In this document: piece after piece, positions 53,693 to 63,905 of the stretch
How positions within the stretch are numbered: position 1 is the first letter of the stretch
How the letters are laid out: the number at the start of each line of letters is the position of its first letter
Assembly: GCA_024516035.1 (NCBI GenBank)
Contig: CM044967.1
Span: 18,698,810 to 18,762,809 of the forward strand
DNA: 64,000 nucleotides
Direction: 5' to 3'
Source of the DNA: Bactericera cockerelli
Lineage: Eukaryota > Arthropoda > Insecta > Hemiptera > Triozidae
The notes under the pieces: model-generated
Told to the model about the DNA's origin: nothing
The model's input: only the letters and a program-made list of their open reading frames with translations
Databases searched by the model: none
Made by a program: the position numbers and the translations under genes

Positions 53693-53908
53693 TTATCTTG
53701 CGTTGTATGCCATAATAATAGTACAGGACCCAAAAAAACAGGTGTTTACCCAAACATTGCTTAGTTTGACTGGACTATTGCGCCGAGTGATAGTAGTCGG
53801 GACTTGATCGGAGTCGGATATGATTATAAAGTTCTGGTGTTCTGGCAGTTTTGTAACCAGCGACCTAATTTCAGCTCGTAGGACTTGGTTGGATCTCGGC
53901 ATGGACAT
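53693..53908 (-). CDS. Unrecognised 71-codon open frame, weak candidate
   Basis: The region is non-repetitive and less AT-rich than its surroundings. The minus-strand frame starts with Met at 53908 and reads, for example, RAEIRSLVTKLPEHQNFIII and, later, SPVKLSNVWVNTCFFG. Codon use is mixed. There is no known domain, no splice sites were identified and no upstream promoter is seen. It could be a lone exon, a relic or chance. Confidence 0.2.
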   Translation of the reverse strand: MSMPRSNQVLRAEIRSLVTKLPEHQNFIIISDSDQVPTTITRRNSPVKLSNVWVNTCFFGSCTIIMAYNAR

Positions 53909-53955
53909 ACAAGTTATTTAAGACGAAATGGCCAGACTGGCGGAAGTTAAACTGA

Positions 53956-53997
53956 CTTGAAATATTGTCGGGGGTTTCCCCCCGACAATATTTCAAG
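53956..53997. repeat. Perfect 19-bp hairpin
   Basis: CTTGAAATATTGTCGGGGG and its exact reverse complement are separated by four bases (TTTC). The stem combines an AT-rich base and a G5/C5 top. Flanks do not continue the symmetry except for GA/TC after a bulge. Confidence 0.85.
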
Positions 53998-54000
53998 AAG

Positions 54001-54999
54001 TCCTCATACGAAATTAAAAAAAAAGAATATATTTTTTACTTTCTTCTATCTATAATAATTATTCTTTAAAGTTACATAGGACTATAGAATAAAGGAAGCA
54101 GATATTGTTTTTTTTTGAGAGTGGAGTAACTCAAGATTTCACGTTTAGATAAAGTATGAATTCATTATAAAATGTGTGGTAGAGAAAGAGCTTCTTGAAT
54201 TTTTTTTTTAACATTTTAATTGTTTATAATATTTATGTATGTTAACAATGTGAGAGGAAAAAAAAAGAACAGAACAAAACTAGTTACAATTTATTATCTT
54301 AATATCTTCGAATATTTTGTGGGTAGCAAAGCATTACTAGAACCTTCATTAACTTCCTAAATAGTTCCATGAGCTCAAGAGCTAGATCGATAAGGCGGCG
54401 GACTAGGAATCTAGTGGTCGGTGGTTCAAGTCTCAAGTTAAGCAGAAAATTAGCTAAGCGAGTTTGAGTAATTGTGAGGTCATTGTGCATTTTAAATTTT
54501 AGTGTTTAGTTTTTTTTCTAAAAGCAAATAATATGTATTTTTATTGTAAACAATTATTCTAGCATGGGAAATTTTTTCCGTAAACTAAATTTAAAAAAAA
54601 AGGTATGAGAGGACCCCGTACATCCAAGGTTTTTTTTTGTTTCATTGATAATTTTTTACATACAATATATGTATATTATGTATTACACTTTTAGAATTTT
54701 ACATGATTTTCATTTTTTTTCTTTCTTTTTTTTTCTTCTAATTCTTATGGAGGTTCTACATTCCACATTAAGAGTCACAAAGCTGAGGCCCTTGTATCGT
54801 GGGATGTAGTTAAAGATTTAAAGTAGAAAGTTTTCTACCAGCCGAGATTCGAACCTGGAATACATGCGTGTGGCCTACAGCGCTTGACTAACAGTGCACA
54901 ATGACTACAAAGACGTGTGGCCTACACGTCTCTTATAAACGTCTTTACAGAACGTCTCTTATAAATGTGTACATAATTTCGTTGAAATTATGTACACTT
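54001..54999. other. AT-rich DNA with SINE A and tRNA-like fragment
   Basis: 54370-54490 is a diverged SINE A (GATAAGGCGGCGGACTAGGA). 54600-54630 matches part of the SINE D body (GGTATGAGAGGACCCCGTAC). 54835-54905 has a minus-strand tRNA-like block with GGTTCGAATCTCGGC. An inverted duplication of AACGTCTCTTATAAA and nearby words lies at 54925-54965. No gene. Confidence 0.4.
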
Positions 55000-55560
55000 A
55001 TACAAGGAAATACAAGGAATGTATTTAACAGACAGATAGACACAATACCAAAGTGGCTCAGGAGGTTATGAAACGTCCAGAAATATGAGGGAAAAAATTC
55101 AATCGGAGCAAAAAAATATTTATTTTTACAAAAACAACACAAAACTTCCAATTTCTAATATAAGAACTTTGTTTAGAGACTTTCTTTAGACTGTGAGAGA
55201 AAAGTGACTGTTCAGAGTGTTTAGTCTCATTCCCGCAGGATAAACAAAGAGTTTTGTATGGTACGACTATTATATAACTGATATATTGATATATTTTTTC
55301 AAATCCATACTTGTTAGTTGATCCATACACAAGATCCAAAAGTAGACGTTAGATATAAAAAAAAATCTGGTGTAAACATTACACGACTCTCCTTATCCCC
55401 CAAAATGGGTAGGTCAATTTTTCGACGAATACAATACTTTCCTTATTATAGGATATCATCATATCATCATAGGGTGACGTCATCGTGAAAGATGGTAGCC
55501 AGATAGTGGAGGAATAACTCAGCACTCCTACCACTGTCTTTATAGGATAAGGAAAGTAAA
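55000..55560. mobile_element. Family K copy, family I end and family Q fragment
   Basis: 55000-55200 matches K (GGAATGTATTTAACAGACAG, GGAGGTTATGAAACGTCCAG). 55365-55450 matches the family I right end (ATCTGGTGTAAACATTACAC, CTCCTTATCCCCCAAAA) joined to its left-end words (TTTTCGACGAATACAATA). 55463-55545 is family Q. Confidence 0.5.
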
Positions 55561-55789
55561 AAATAGTCCCTGCATGGACCTGTACAGACATGACGTAGAG
55601 ATGAATGGCCTCACCTCGTAATGTATTATTGTAATCTCACCCTACTACTCATACGTCTGTATAGTTACCTCACGAAAATCTTTCAATTCCTGTCAAGTTG
55701 ATAAGGTGTAGGTGTGTGGACGACTACATGGAATGATTTTCCTGCCATCCTATCAGCTGTATCTCTAGCATCTTCCCTGCAATGAGTTT

Positions 55790-56407
55790 TAGGGCCGTAT
55801 TATGAAAACAGGATTGAGCACAAAACGTTGAGTTATATTGGGTCAAAATCCGTTCTGGTGGGCTGTTAACTTAACGCACCTGAATGCACTGGATAGTGTT
55901 CGGACTAAGGGCTAAATTATGAAACAAAGCGTTGAGCCATATTTGGTCAAAATCCAATCTGGTGGGCTGTCAGCACCTTTATTAAATTTAAACAGACTCT
56001 GAGATTTTATGCTGATATAGGAAGAAAGGAAGGAATTTATTTAATTTCATTTTACTGTTTTTTCATTAAAATCCCCTTGAAGTACAGCACCTAAAAATTG
56101 GTTGCAATGAACTTCTCTCATTGAGACCTTAAAATAATATCTCACACACACGACCATTTTATTTAAGATTTTTTAAGTTGGTCCGTGCCAGCCTGACTGG
56201 GGCAGTGTAGGCAATTTTTTTGTTGTTGAAACTTAATCCTCTAAAAAATTAAGGAATACGGGTTTTTGCGTTTTTCTATATTATCAGCCGTTTTTGAGAT
56301 ACGGGTACAAAGCCTTGCTTAGGTATGATTTCTACAGTTGTCAAGGTGAAAAGTAAGGGATAGTATTCACTAAGATTAACTAATGCTGTTTCATAATTTG
56401 GCCCTAA
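55790..56407. mobile_element. TIR element (AGGGCC-ATTATGAAA type), about 618 bp
   Basis: The left end is TAGGGCCGTATTATGAAAAC and the right end is TGTTTCATAATTTGGCCCTA, inverted. The internal segment with TTGGTCAAAATCCAATCTGG is duplicated (55805-55870 and 55920-55985). No coding sequence. Confidence 0.6.
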
Positions 56408-57399
56408 ATCATGTTATAAAATTGTTATTAGTCTACATCAACTGTACTTTATCATACGATGGGGGTTGGGCTATACGATGGGGTTTGGGCAGAATGAAAG
56501 AGTCAGATCTTTCTTCATCTTCTCCTTTCTTCCTTTTATCAAAATCTCCTTAGACGTTATCATGCTTGTGTTAATAATAATAATAATCGTGGCGGTAACC
56601 TCAAATAATAATAATTATACCTCTTTAGTGGAAGGTAACCGCACTATGCGAGGATAATTCTCAAAGCATTTTCCGCCACCTAACCCTCAGAGTCTTGTTA
56701 TTATGTGGTCACAAACTCAAAAAAATGAGGAAAAATTCTTGCACTGGGTGGGATGCGAACCAACGGATCCCTACGCTACCTGGATTACCAGACTAGCGTG
56801 TTAACCACTTGACTAGCAGCTCACAAAAAATCTCAAATTCATGAGGAAAAATTTATGCATTGGGTGAAAGCCAAACGAACGTAACAGACACTATTGTTTT
56901 GGTAACTTATTTCACTGACAGTGCACAATGACTACAAAGATAGAGATAGATTATAAGTCCTATCAGACCGTCATCGTAGATAAACCAAAGAAAAACTCGA
57001 TACGAAACTGTCTACATACATTTTAAACAAACATTCAGGACTGATAGTTGCTTGTATCTCAGTTCTTCAACCTCTGATGTGCTGCGATTGGTTGTCCACA
57101 ATCTCAGGACAGTTGACTGAAGTACCAGCAAAGCACAATCAGTAGAAACAGAAAAGTGAGAAGTTCTGCTAGATGTATAATTGAGAAAAAGATAAACACT
57201 TGTCTTCACTCGACAGAAATTTAAAATATAAGAACAGTTATAATTATTAAGGAAACAAGTATAAAAGTTCACAGAGTCGACATGTTTCGCCTACTCCTGT
57301 AGGCATTTTCAAGAAGAAGAAAAAAAAACATTTTCAAGACAATTATGACGTTACTTGACAAAGTATCCCTCCTGCAAAAATAGATGTATAATGTTATCG
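56408..57399. other. SINE B (56604-56823, minus), B fragment and AT-rich DNA
   Basis: The B copy is complete on the minus strand. 56830-56870 is a second B fragment (AATTCATGAGGAAAAATTTA). A duplicated word CTATACGATGGGGTTTGGGC and its neighbour lie at 56452-56490. An L word is at 57149. No gene. Confidence 0.5.
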
Positions 57400-57590
57400 G
57401 TGTTAATCACTTTCGTAATATCACAATTACTCAAACTCGCTCTACTAGATCTACGCTGAAACCGGGAATCGAACCACCGACCTCCAGGTTACAAGTCCGC
57501 CGCCTTATCGATCAAGCTACATATTGACCTTGAGGCTCGAACCACCGACCTCCAGGTCATATCCGCCGCTTTCCGTTAGTGGAATGACCG
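57400..57590 (-). mobile_element. SINE family A copy with duplicated head
   Basis: A full minus-strand A copy ends at 57525. A second partial head (GAGGCTCGAACCACCGACCT) at 57535-57580 follows immediately. Confidence 0.65.
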
Positions 57591-57636
57591 TAAGATTTTC
57601 TCACGCTGTCCCTGTGTAGTTATTACTTCTTTTTTT

Positions 57637-58355
57637 GGACGACACTGATTCCGTCCCGCGAGTTTTTTCTCTCAGGTAGTCGATACTCGATTCCGTCCCG
57701 AACCTCTCAGATCAATCACTGAATTCCGTCCCGTCACTTATCTTATGCACCTATGTACTATGTACATAAGTACCTGATATTATGTATTAGGCTATGTACA
57801 AGTTCGGTGCGAAAAATAAAAAATGTATGAATTCGGTGCCGCCTAAAAAAGGTCATGTATGAATTCGGTGCCCTGGTACTTGCCCTGATGATCAGGTAAT
57901 TATAGATTTTTTCCTTATAGGCATGGCCTTCAATTAATAAATCGAGGCATGGCCTATATTGTATTTTACCTAACCCTACTATAAACCCAAGGCATGGCCG
58001 TCATTGTATTTTACCTAACCCTACTATAAACTCAAGGCATGGCCTTCATTGTATTTTACCTAACCCTACTATAAACCCAAGGCATGGCCTTCATTGTATT
58101 TTACCTAACCATACTATGAACCCTAGGCATGGCCTTTATTTTTTTATTTTACGTGATTGAAAATAAACTGATGAAAAATGTTGAATTTATAATTTATGTA
58201 TTTATTTATGTATATAGGACGGAACATATGGGACGGAATCAGGTATTGAACCCTTAAGATGACCGGACGGAATTAGGTGTTAAAATATTGACGGGACGGA
58301 ATCGACGGGACGGAATAAGGTGAAAAAAAGGTAAATGGGACGGAAAACGGTGCCT
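57637..58355. mobile_element. Unclassified element with clustered inverted GGGACGGAAT words
   Basis: On the left three copies of ATTCCGTCCC occur at 57651-57745. On the right about six copies of GGGACGGAA or CGGACGGAAT occur at 58215-58345 in the opposite orientation. The middle has two ATGTATGAATTCGGTGCC repeats (57818-57875) and the minisatellite P array (57925-58135). This subterminal clustering of one short word in inverted orientation looks like a transposase-binding arrangement. No protein is encoded and no clean terminal repeat or target duplication was found. Confidence 0.5.
57925..58135. repeat. Minisatellite P, about four units of 45-51 bp
   Basis: The unit is AAGGCATGGCCTTCATTGTA, TTTTACCTAACCCTACTATA and AACCC. 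Three units are almost identical. It has the same unit as 12225-12440. Confidence 0.85.
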
Positions 58356-58356
58356 C

Positions 58357-59025
58357 CCCTTTTTTTACTTTCCTTATCCTATAATAAGGAAAGTATTGTA
58401 TTCGTCGAAAATTTGACCTACCCAGTTTTTCACATTTCTGGACGAATCATAGCCTCAGGATACCAAAAAAGTTGTTTTCAGCCATTGGTCCGTGCGTCTG
58501 TCTGTCTGTCTGTGTGTGTGTCTGTGTGTGAACAGGATATCTCGAGAACGGTAAGAGCTAGAGACTTGAAATTTGGTATGGAAATTAATTTTATACACCA
58601 GACGAACCACGAAACTTTTGGTTGAAATCGGCCGCATCCCACGGCCGCAGGGCCGCAAATATTAGTCGCAAGCGCCGCTTCTTTGAATTGGTTAAAGATA
58701 CAAAAAAATTTAGAGAACATCATTTTATTAGATTAAAAAAATAATAGGGGTCTATTCTGATCATTTTTTTGTTATCTTGAACTTTTTGGACCTCGGCTCC
58801 AATTTACCGGTATTTTGGGGGGACCCGCTTTGACTAACTTTTTTATTATTCATCCTATTTGGGGGTTGTGACATATCAAATTCAATGATTTTGAAGTGCT
58901 GATTACGAATTTCACATTTATTTTGAGTTATCTGTTACCGTTGAGTCACAAGTGGCGGAATTCGACTCCTTTTTGGGGGATAAGGAAAGTCGTGTGATGT
59001 TTACACCAGATTTTTTTTACTTGTA
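58357..59025. mobile_element. Repeat family I, longest copy
   Basis: Starts TTTTTTTACTTTCCTTATCC with an inverted AAGGAAAGTATTG. It contains CGACGAATCATAGCC, a TCTGTCTGTCTGTGTG tract and ATCTCGAGAACGGTAAGAGC, and ends GGATAAGGAAAGTCGTGTGA then TGTTTACACCAGA. The ends CTTTCCTTATCC and GGATAAGGAAAG are inverted. Fragments lie at 2405-2500 and 55365-55450. The short frames are not credible as proteins. It may be a non-autonomous DNA element. Confidence 0.55.
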
Positions 59026-59034
59026 AAGGCTGAA

Positions 59035-59235
59035 TTATAAAAATACCGCCTTATTTATACTGCCCGATTAGGACTTTAAACCCCATTATTCGGGCCGAAA
59101 GCCCAAGACGTATTATTATGTGATAAAAATTCCAGATGGGCGGATAACTTGTCATACCCCGGCTGGGTTTCGAACCCGCGACCTCTGGCATCTCTGGATT
59201 CACAGAGTGCCGCCTTTAGCACTGAGCTACCGGGA
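59035..59235 (-). mobile_element. SINE family C copy
   Basis: A full copy with GGGTTTCGAACCCGCGACCT, CACAGAGTGCCGCCTTTAGC and GAGCTACCGGGACA at the head. Confidence 0.75.
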
Positions 59236-59249
59236 CACAAAATATTCAT

Positions 59250-60029
59250 TCATTAAGGATAAGCCAAAGTCCCTCAAGTCAAGCTGAAGTGCGCTGTGAT
59301 AGGTTGAAACTCCTACTTGAGGGAGTGTCTGGCTTATCTTAACTTTAATCCCAATCAATATCACTATCTTAGAAGCCAAAAAAAATGGCTTAGGATGGGT
59401 CCTCTGTATACAAAAAAAAATAATATGAAGAATAAAACAAATGATTTATTATTATTATTATCATTATTATTATTATTATTATTTGTCATTTACCAATCAC
59501 ATTAAGCAGGGGTATAACTCACTAATCAGTTGATTAGCGCTGCACGTGTGCTGTGGTATCAATGACATGATTAATGGCAATACAAATACTATTGGAATTT
59601 AACAACTAACTAAAATAAAGGGCGAAATTAATTGCGTACTTTCTTGGAAATGGAAAACCCATGCTAAGCAATGACTTAAGTTATCTATTTTGTCTATTAA
59701 TTTTGCCCTAAGCGCTGACTAAATAAAATCAATTGATTTGTGTGACACTTCATAAATGCAGCAATATTTCCTATTAAGTTATGGGATAGCAATAGGAAGT
59801 ATTGTTTTTACTTTCTACTATCTATAAGGTATAGAAAGTATTGTTTTCGGTCGGTTTTTTCGAAATTGAGCTGATAACATTTCTGTGCAAATTACTCTCC
59901 TGATTTCAAAAAAGTATTTTTTTAAAGCTTAATCCGTCGAAAAGTTATATCTTTTGGCACAAGGCTCAAGACACTCGTCTAGTTAACTGAGGTTTTAACC
60001 CCACCTTAACTTCTGAAAGCTTAAAGTTA
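59250..60029. mobile_element. Short inverted-repeat elements and family J fragment
   Basis: 59575-59720 has AAAGGGCGAAATTAATTG at the left and TATTAATTTTGCCCTAAG at the right. Its left flank, with TACTATTGGAATTTAACAAC, is repeated in reverse at 61985-62025. 59815-59960 is a family J piece (TTCGAAATTGAGCTGATAAC) also seen at 15710-15740. An (ATT)n run is at 59447-59485. No gene. Confidence 0.4.
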
Positions 60030-60180
60030 CAACCGACCTGAGTAGCTGGATCGATAAGGCGGCGGACTCGTAACCTGGAGGTCAGTGGTTCAAGTCTCAA
60101 GATCGGGAAATTTTAGTCGAGCCAGTTATGAGTAATAATTATGACGTCAGTCGTCAGTATAATGTAGCATGAATACGATA
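60030..60180 (+). mobile_element. SINE family A copy
   Basis: The head is GACCTGAGTAGCTGGATCGA with GGTTCAAGTCTCAAG. The body diverges after the B box. Confidence 0.65.
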
Positions 60181-60249
60181 ACCTAGGAGGTATTTAACCT
60201 ATCATACATTCGAATTCGTATGTGAACAAAAAAAAATCCACGAAAAAAT

Positions 60250-60425
60250 TCTAGGTAAATATTGAAGAAGGAAAAAAAATTGAACCCGTTAGTTCTCGCT
60301 CGGGCTGACTCGGCTGTGTTCGGAAGCGTTCGGCACTGGAGCAAAGCGTTAGGTATATTAACTCCGGTCGTTGACCTGTGCTGAGCGCTGTGTACCCAAG
60401 TGCTAATGACCTTAAATGACAACAA
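60250..60425. other. Unique GC-richer block
   Basis: This non-repetitive segment contains CTCGCTCGGGCTGACTCGGC, GAAGCGTTCGGCACTGGAGC and GTGCTGAGCGCTGTGTACCC. Its composition is like a promoter or 5' UTR exon. No TATA, donor or coding frame convinces me on either strand. Confidence 0.3.
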
Positions 60426-60429
60426 CGAG

Positions 60430-61065
60430 TCTCCCTCTATTTCTTTCTTGCGATTCATTCTTCTTCCTTTTTTCTTTGTCATTCTTTCTTGATTTTTTCT
60501 CCTCGTTATTTCGTTTTTCTCTTTCTCCCCCGCTCTCTCTCTCTCTACTTGTCTCTTTTTTATCTCTCTCTCTCTCTCTCCCTCATTATTTATTTCTCTC
60601 TCTCTCTATCCCTCACTCATTATTTTTTTCTCTCTCTCTATCCCTCCCTCATTATTTCTTTCTCTCTCTCTCTCTCTCTATCCCTCACTTATTATTTCTT
60701 TATCTCTCTGTCTCTCTCTTTCGTTCTCTTTATAACCCTCATTCTTTATCTCTCACCCTCTCTCTTTTTAACTCTCTCTTTCTCTCTCCCTCCTTCCCTC
60801 CCTTTCTCATATTATTTTTCTCTCTTTCTTACTCTTCCTCCTACTCTCTTTCCCTTTCTCTCTCTCTCTCTCTCTCAGCTTCCCTCTTTATTTTTCTCCC
60901 TCTTATTTTTTCCCCTTTCTCTCTTATTTTCTTTTTTTCTCTTTCTTTCTCATTGTCTCGCTCATTCTCTCTCTACCTCTCTCACCTTCTCTATTTTTTT
61001 CTCCCTCCTATTGTCTTTCCTTTTCTCTCTCATTCTCTTCTTTTAGTTTCTTTTAGTCTCTATTT
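60430..61065. repeat. CT-rich microsatellite tract
   Basis: Imperfect CTCTCT, TCCCTC and TTATTTC repeats. The 219- and 185-codon serine/leucine/phenylalanine frames are composition artefacts. Confidence 0.9.
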
Positions 61066-61149
61066 AATTCTTTAATCGAAAAAAAAGTTCTCGTAAAAAA
61101 ACATGATTATGAAGTGAAAATTCAATCCTTTGATAAGGATAATAATAAA

Positions 61150-61345
61150 AGCAATAATATCGCCTTATCTTAACTGCCCGATTAGGACTAATGAGTCCCA
61201 TTATTCCTGCAGTAAGCCCGACGCATAATTATGTGGTCAAAATCACAAATGGGAGGATAACTTGTCAAGTCCCGGCTGGGTTTCGAACCCGCGACCTCTG
61301 GATTAGCAGACCGACGGCGACGCTTGATCACTGAGCTACCAAGGA
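61150..61345 (-). mobile_element. SINE family C copy
   Basis: GGGTTTCGAACCCGCGACCT and CACTGAGCTACC at the head, with body words TTATGTGGTCAAAAT. Confidence 0.7.
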
Positions 61346-62189
61346 TATACCTAAGAAGACTGAACTTCTACTACTGCCACAGCCATTTGAAGCCTCGAAG
61401 ACTTCTTGTCTGGCCAACAATGTACTAGCTCATGGACTCTTTGACTTCTTCTTCCGTACTGTTTATTTTTATATTTTTTTATTTTTATTATAATATCTTA
61501 TGTATATCTTTGATAGAAGTATATTTTTGATATACTACTTATTTTTTTAACTATTTTTCCATTTTTTCCTCTTTTTCTTCTTGTTCTCCTTTTTTTAGTC
61601 CTATATATCTAATCTGACGCGTATTTATACATTTATGTATTCATGTACAAAAAGAAAGGAAAATTGAAATGAACCCCGACTTCAATAGCTGGATGGATAA
61701 AGTGGTGACTCGTAAACTGGAGTCGGTGGTTCGAGTACCTAGAATGACAAATTTGAGTTAGTAATTGTGATATCACCAAACATCTTCCTATAGCTATCCC
61801 ATAATTAATGGAATAAGGCTGCGTTATGATTGTCCACAATCATAACTTTATTTATTTAACGTTAGGCAAATAATAGACAAAATTAGATAATTAAGTCATG
61901 CCTAGCATGGATTTTCATTCGAAAGTACGCAATCCGTAGATTGGCGCCAGAGGTATCGACCCAAAGTGTATAATTTGGGCCCTTATTTTAGTTAATTGTT
62001 AAATTCCAATAGTATTGTATGTGGTTAACACATTAATATGGTAACTAACCACTTAACACTAAATAATCGTTACGCATGCGATTTTTTTGTCATTAAGTAG
62101 AATATTAATTGGTAATATAGTGTTACTTCTTATCACGTATAAAAATATTATATTGTCTGCTTGTAATGCCCCGCTGATCACTATGCATA
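61346..62189. other. AT-rich DNA with SINE A and short element
   Basis: 61680-61780 is a diverged plus-strand SINE A (TTCAATAGCTGGATGGATAA). 61850-62030 is related, in reverse, to 59575-59720. A patch CAGAGGTATCGACCCAAAGT is at 61949-61968. No gene. Confidence 0.4.
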
Positions 62190-62365
62190 TAAGTACTGAG
62201 CTACTCATTATTCCTCACGAGTAGTGAGTACTGAGCTATCATTCTTTTCACGAGGTAGTGAGTACTGAGCTACTCATTCTTCCTCACGAGGTAGTGAGTA
62301 CTGAGCTACTCATTCTTCCTCACGAGGTAGTGAGTCTGAGCTACTCAATTTCCTCACGAGGTAAA
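62190..62365. repeat. Minisatellite derived from SINE D body, about five units
   Basis: The unit of 35-44 bp is TGAGCTACTCATTCTTCCTC followed by ACGAGGTAGTGAGTAC. The same words occur once in the SINE D body (AGCTACTCATTTTTCCTCAC at 181-200 on the plus strand), so a piece of the SINE appears to have been amplified in tandem. Confidence 0.75.
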
Positions 62366-62369
62366 CAAC

Positions 62370-63065
62370 GTAAATAGTAATAAAACTATCGGTCTAGATT
62401 TGAACCTAGGCTTGCACGTGCTAAGCCGGGTGGCGCGATTTCCGGCCTGAAATAATGTACAGCAATGCCTCATTGTGTAGAGAAGAAAAATTGTGTAGAG
62501 AAAAGAGAAAAAAAGAAGGAAAAAGAAGTTAAGAAAAATAAGTATAGGGCCATGCCTTGGGTCTTAACTTGGGTGCAGCCGCGCTACCCAATCCAAATTT
62601 ATGACATAATACCTCAAAGAAACCAAATTTACATTACAATTATAATAATACTCTTTAGTGGAAGGTAACACCAGGCGAGGTTAATGCTCAAAGCATTTTA
62701 CTACCACCTAAGCGTCAGAGTCTTATTTTTATGGTCATAATTCTCAAATAAATCAGGAAAAATTCTTTCACTGGGATTGATCCGAACCAACGGATCTCTA
62801 CCTGGATTATCAGTCCTGAATTTCAGAGCCGACAAAAATCCGACCCCGCCGGGATTTGAACCCGTCTCACCTTCGTAAAGCCTAGAATGCCGCTATTCAT
62901 TCAACCACAGTGACTCATGTCTCATGCTACTAAATTTGTGACATAATAACACAGAGAAACCACATTTACATTTACAGCACAGTTTTTTTTTTCCTCATTG
63001 ATTCGTTGGAGATACGACCACGTAATAAGGCAGACTACCTAGTCGGGCCTAGCGGCTAGGGTTAA
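62370..63065. mobile_element. SINE B (-), SINE D fragment (-) and tRNA-like piece
   Basis: 62380-62430 has a minus-type B-box word (TAGATTTGAACCTAGGC). 62640-62815 is a B body on the minus strand. 62825-62925 is a D head on the minus strand (CCGCCGGGATTTGAACCCGT, CAACCACAGTGACT). The short stretches between carry nothing. Confidence 0.5.
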
Positions 63066-63357
63066 CACGTTCGTTACCAAGCCAATTTTTTCAAGTTTTA
63101 CGTAGGGACCAGGCGGTAAAGTTGCTGTTGCATCCTGGGGACCAAATTTTGGTCCCCAGGTTTTTTTTTGCATATTTGGCATCGTATTTGTACAAGAATC
63201 GATCCTATATCTGTTCTAATACTAACAACCTACCTCCAAAAGGCCATATATGGATGTCCGGTCCCTCGTTAAAATTTTGATAACAGCCACATGTGTGTTT
63301 TCGGTCCCAAAGAAAAACACAAAAACATCCACATATGGCCGTTCGGTAACGAACGTG
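63066..63357. mobile_element. piggyBac-type MITE, 292 bp
   Basis: The ends are CACGTTCGTTACCAAGCC and GGTAACGAACGTG, inverted. They are flanked on both sides by TTAA (63062-63065 and 63358-63361), the piggyBac target. An internal near-palindrome CCTGGGGACCAAA / TTTGGTCCCCAGG lies at 63136-63162. There is no transposase. Confidence 0.8.
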
Positions 63358-63423
63358 TTAAGGGACTATTCGTGCTATCTAATTAAATACCTCTATTATT
63401 TTAACTCTATTATTTAACTCAGT

Positions 63424-63690
63424 AGTCACCGTGGCCGAGTGAGTTAGCGCGCTAGGCATTGCACGCACGGTGACCTGGGTTCGATCCCCAGAGGGGCAGG
63501 ATTTTTCCTGCTCTGTACTTGGGTGGTTCGGGGTCCAATCATACCTCGTAGAGGAAAAATAGCTGCTTAATGTTAGTGCGGAAATTATAGGCAAAAATAC
63601 AGGATATTAAAGAAAAGCCATATTTCTGCGCTACTCACTAAAATTGTGATAAAAATAACACAAAGAAAACATTATTATTAGTTTTATTTT
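63424..63690 (+). mobile_element. SINE family D, full copy
   Basis: The head GTCACCGTGGCCGAGTGAGT passes to GGTTCGATCCCCAGAGGGGC. The body has GGGGTCCAATCATACCTCG, and the end is AAAACATTATTATTAG. Small deletions occur in the middle. Confidence 0.8.
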
Positions 63691-63727
63691 AATTCTAGTG
63701 TTATTTTAATTCTGTCATACAAATTCA

Positions 63728-63905
63728 CTGGTAGTCAAGCGCTAGTCTGGTAATCCAGGTAGCGTCTAGGGATCCGTTGGTTCGAATCCACACCCAGTGC
63801 ATGATTTTTAACCTCATTAATTTGAGGGTTAGGTGGTAGAAAATGCTTTGAGCATTGACCTCGCCTGGTGGTGACCTTCTACTAAAGAGTGTTATTGTTA
63901 TTATT
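63728..63905 (+). mobile_element. SINE family B copy
   Basis: The head is CACTGGTAGTCAAGCGCTAG with an internal deletion. It has GGTTCGAATCCACACCCAGT and the B body to GAGTGTTATTGTTATTATTA. Nothing is recognised from 63906 to the end, except a SINE-A-like tail word and a terminal GCCACCGTGACG that may begin another D head. Confidence 0.7.

Noticed and set aside
58335..58723. Frames over the family I element, including an SVCVSVC stretch
   Set aside because: They read through a TCTGTGTG microsatellite inside a repeat and differ between copies.
45..63905. tRNA genes
   Set aside because: The tRNA-like heads have B boxes but are followed by SINE bodies and A/T tails and occur in many diverged copies. 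None has a clean acceptor stem typical of a functional tRNA.
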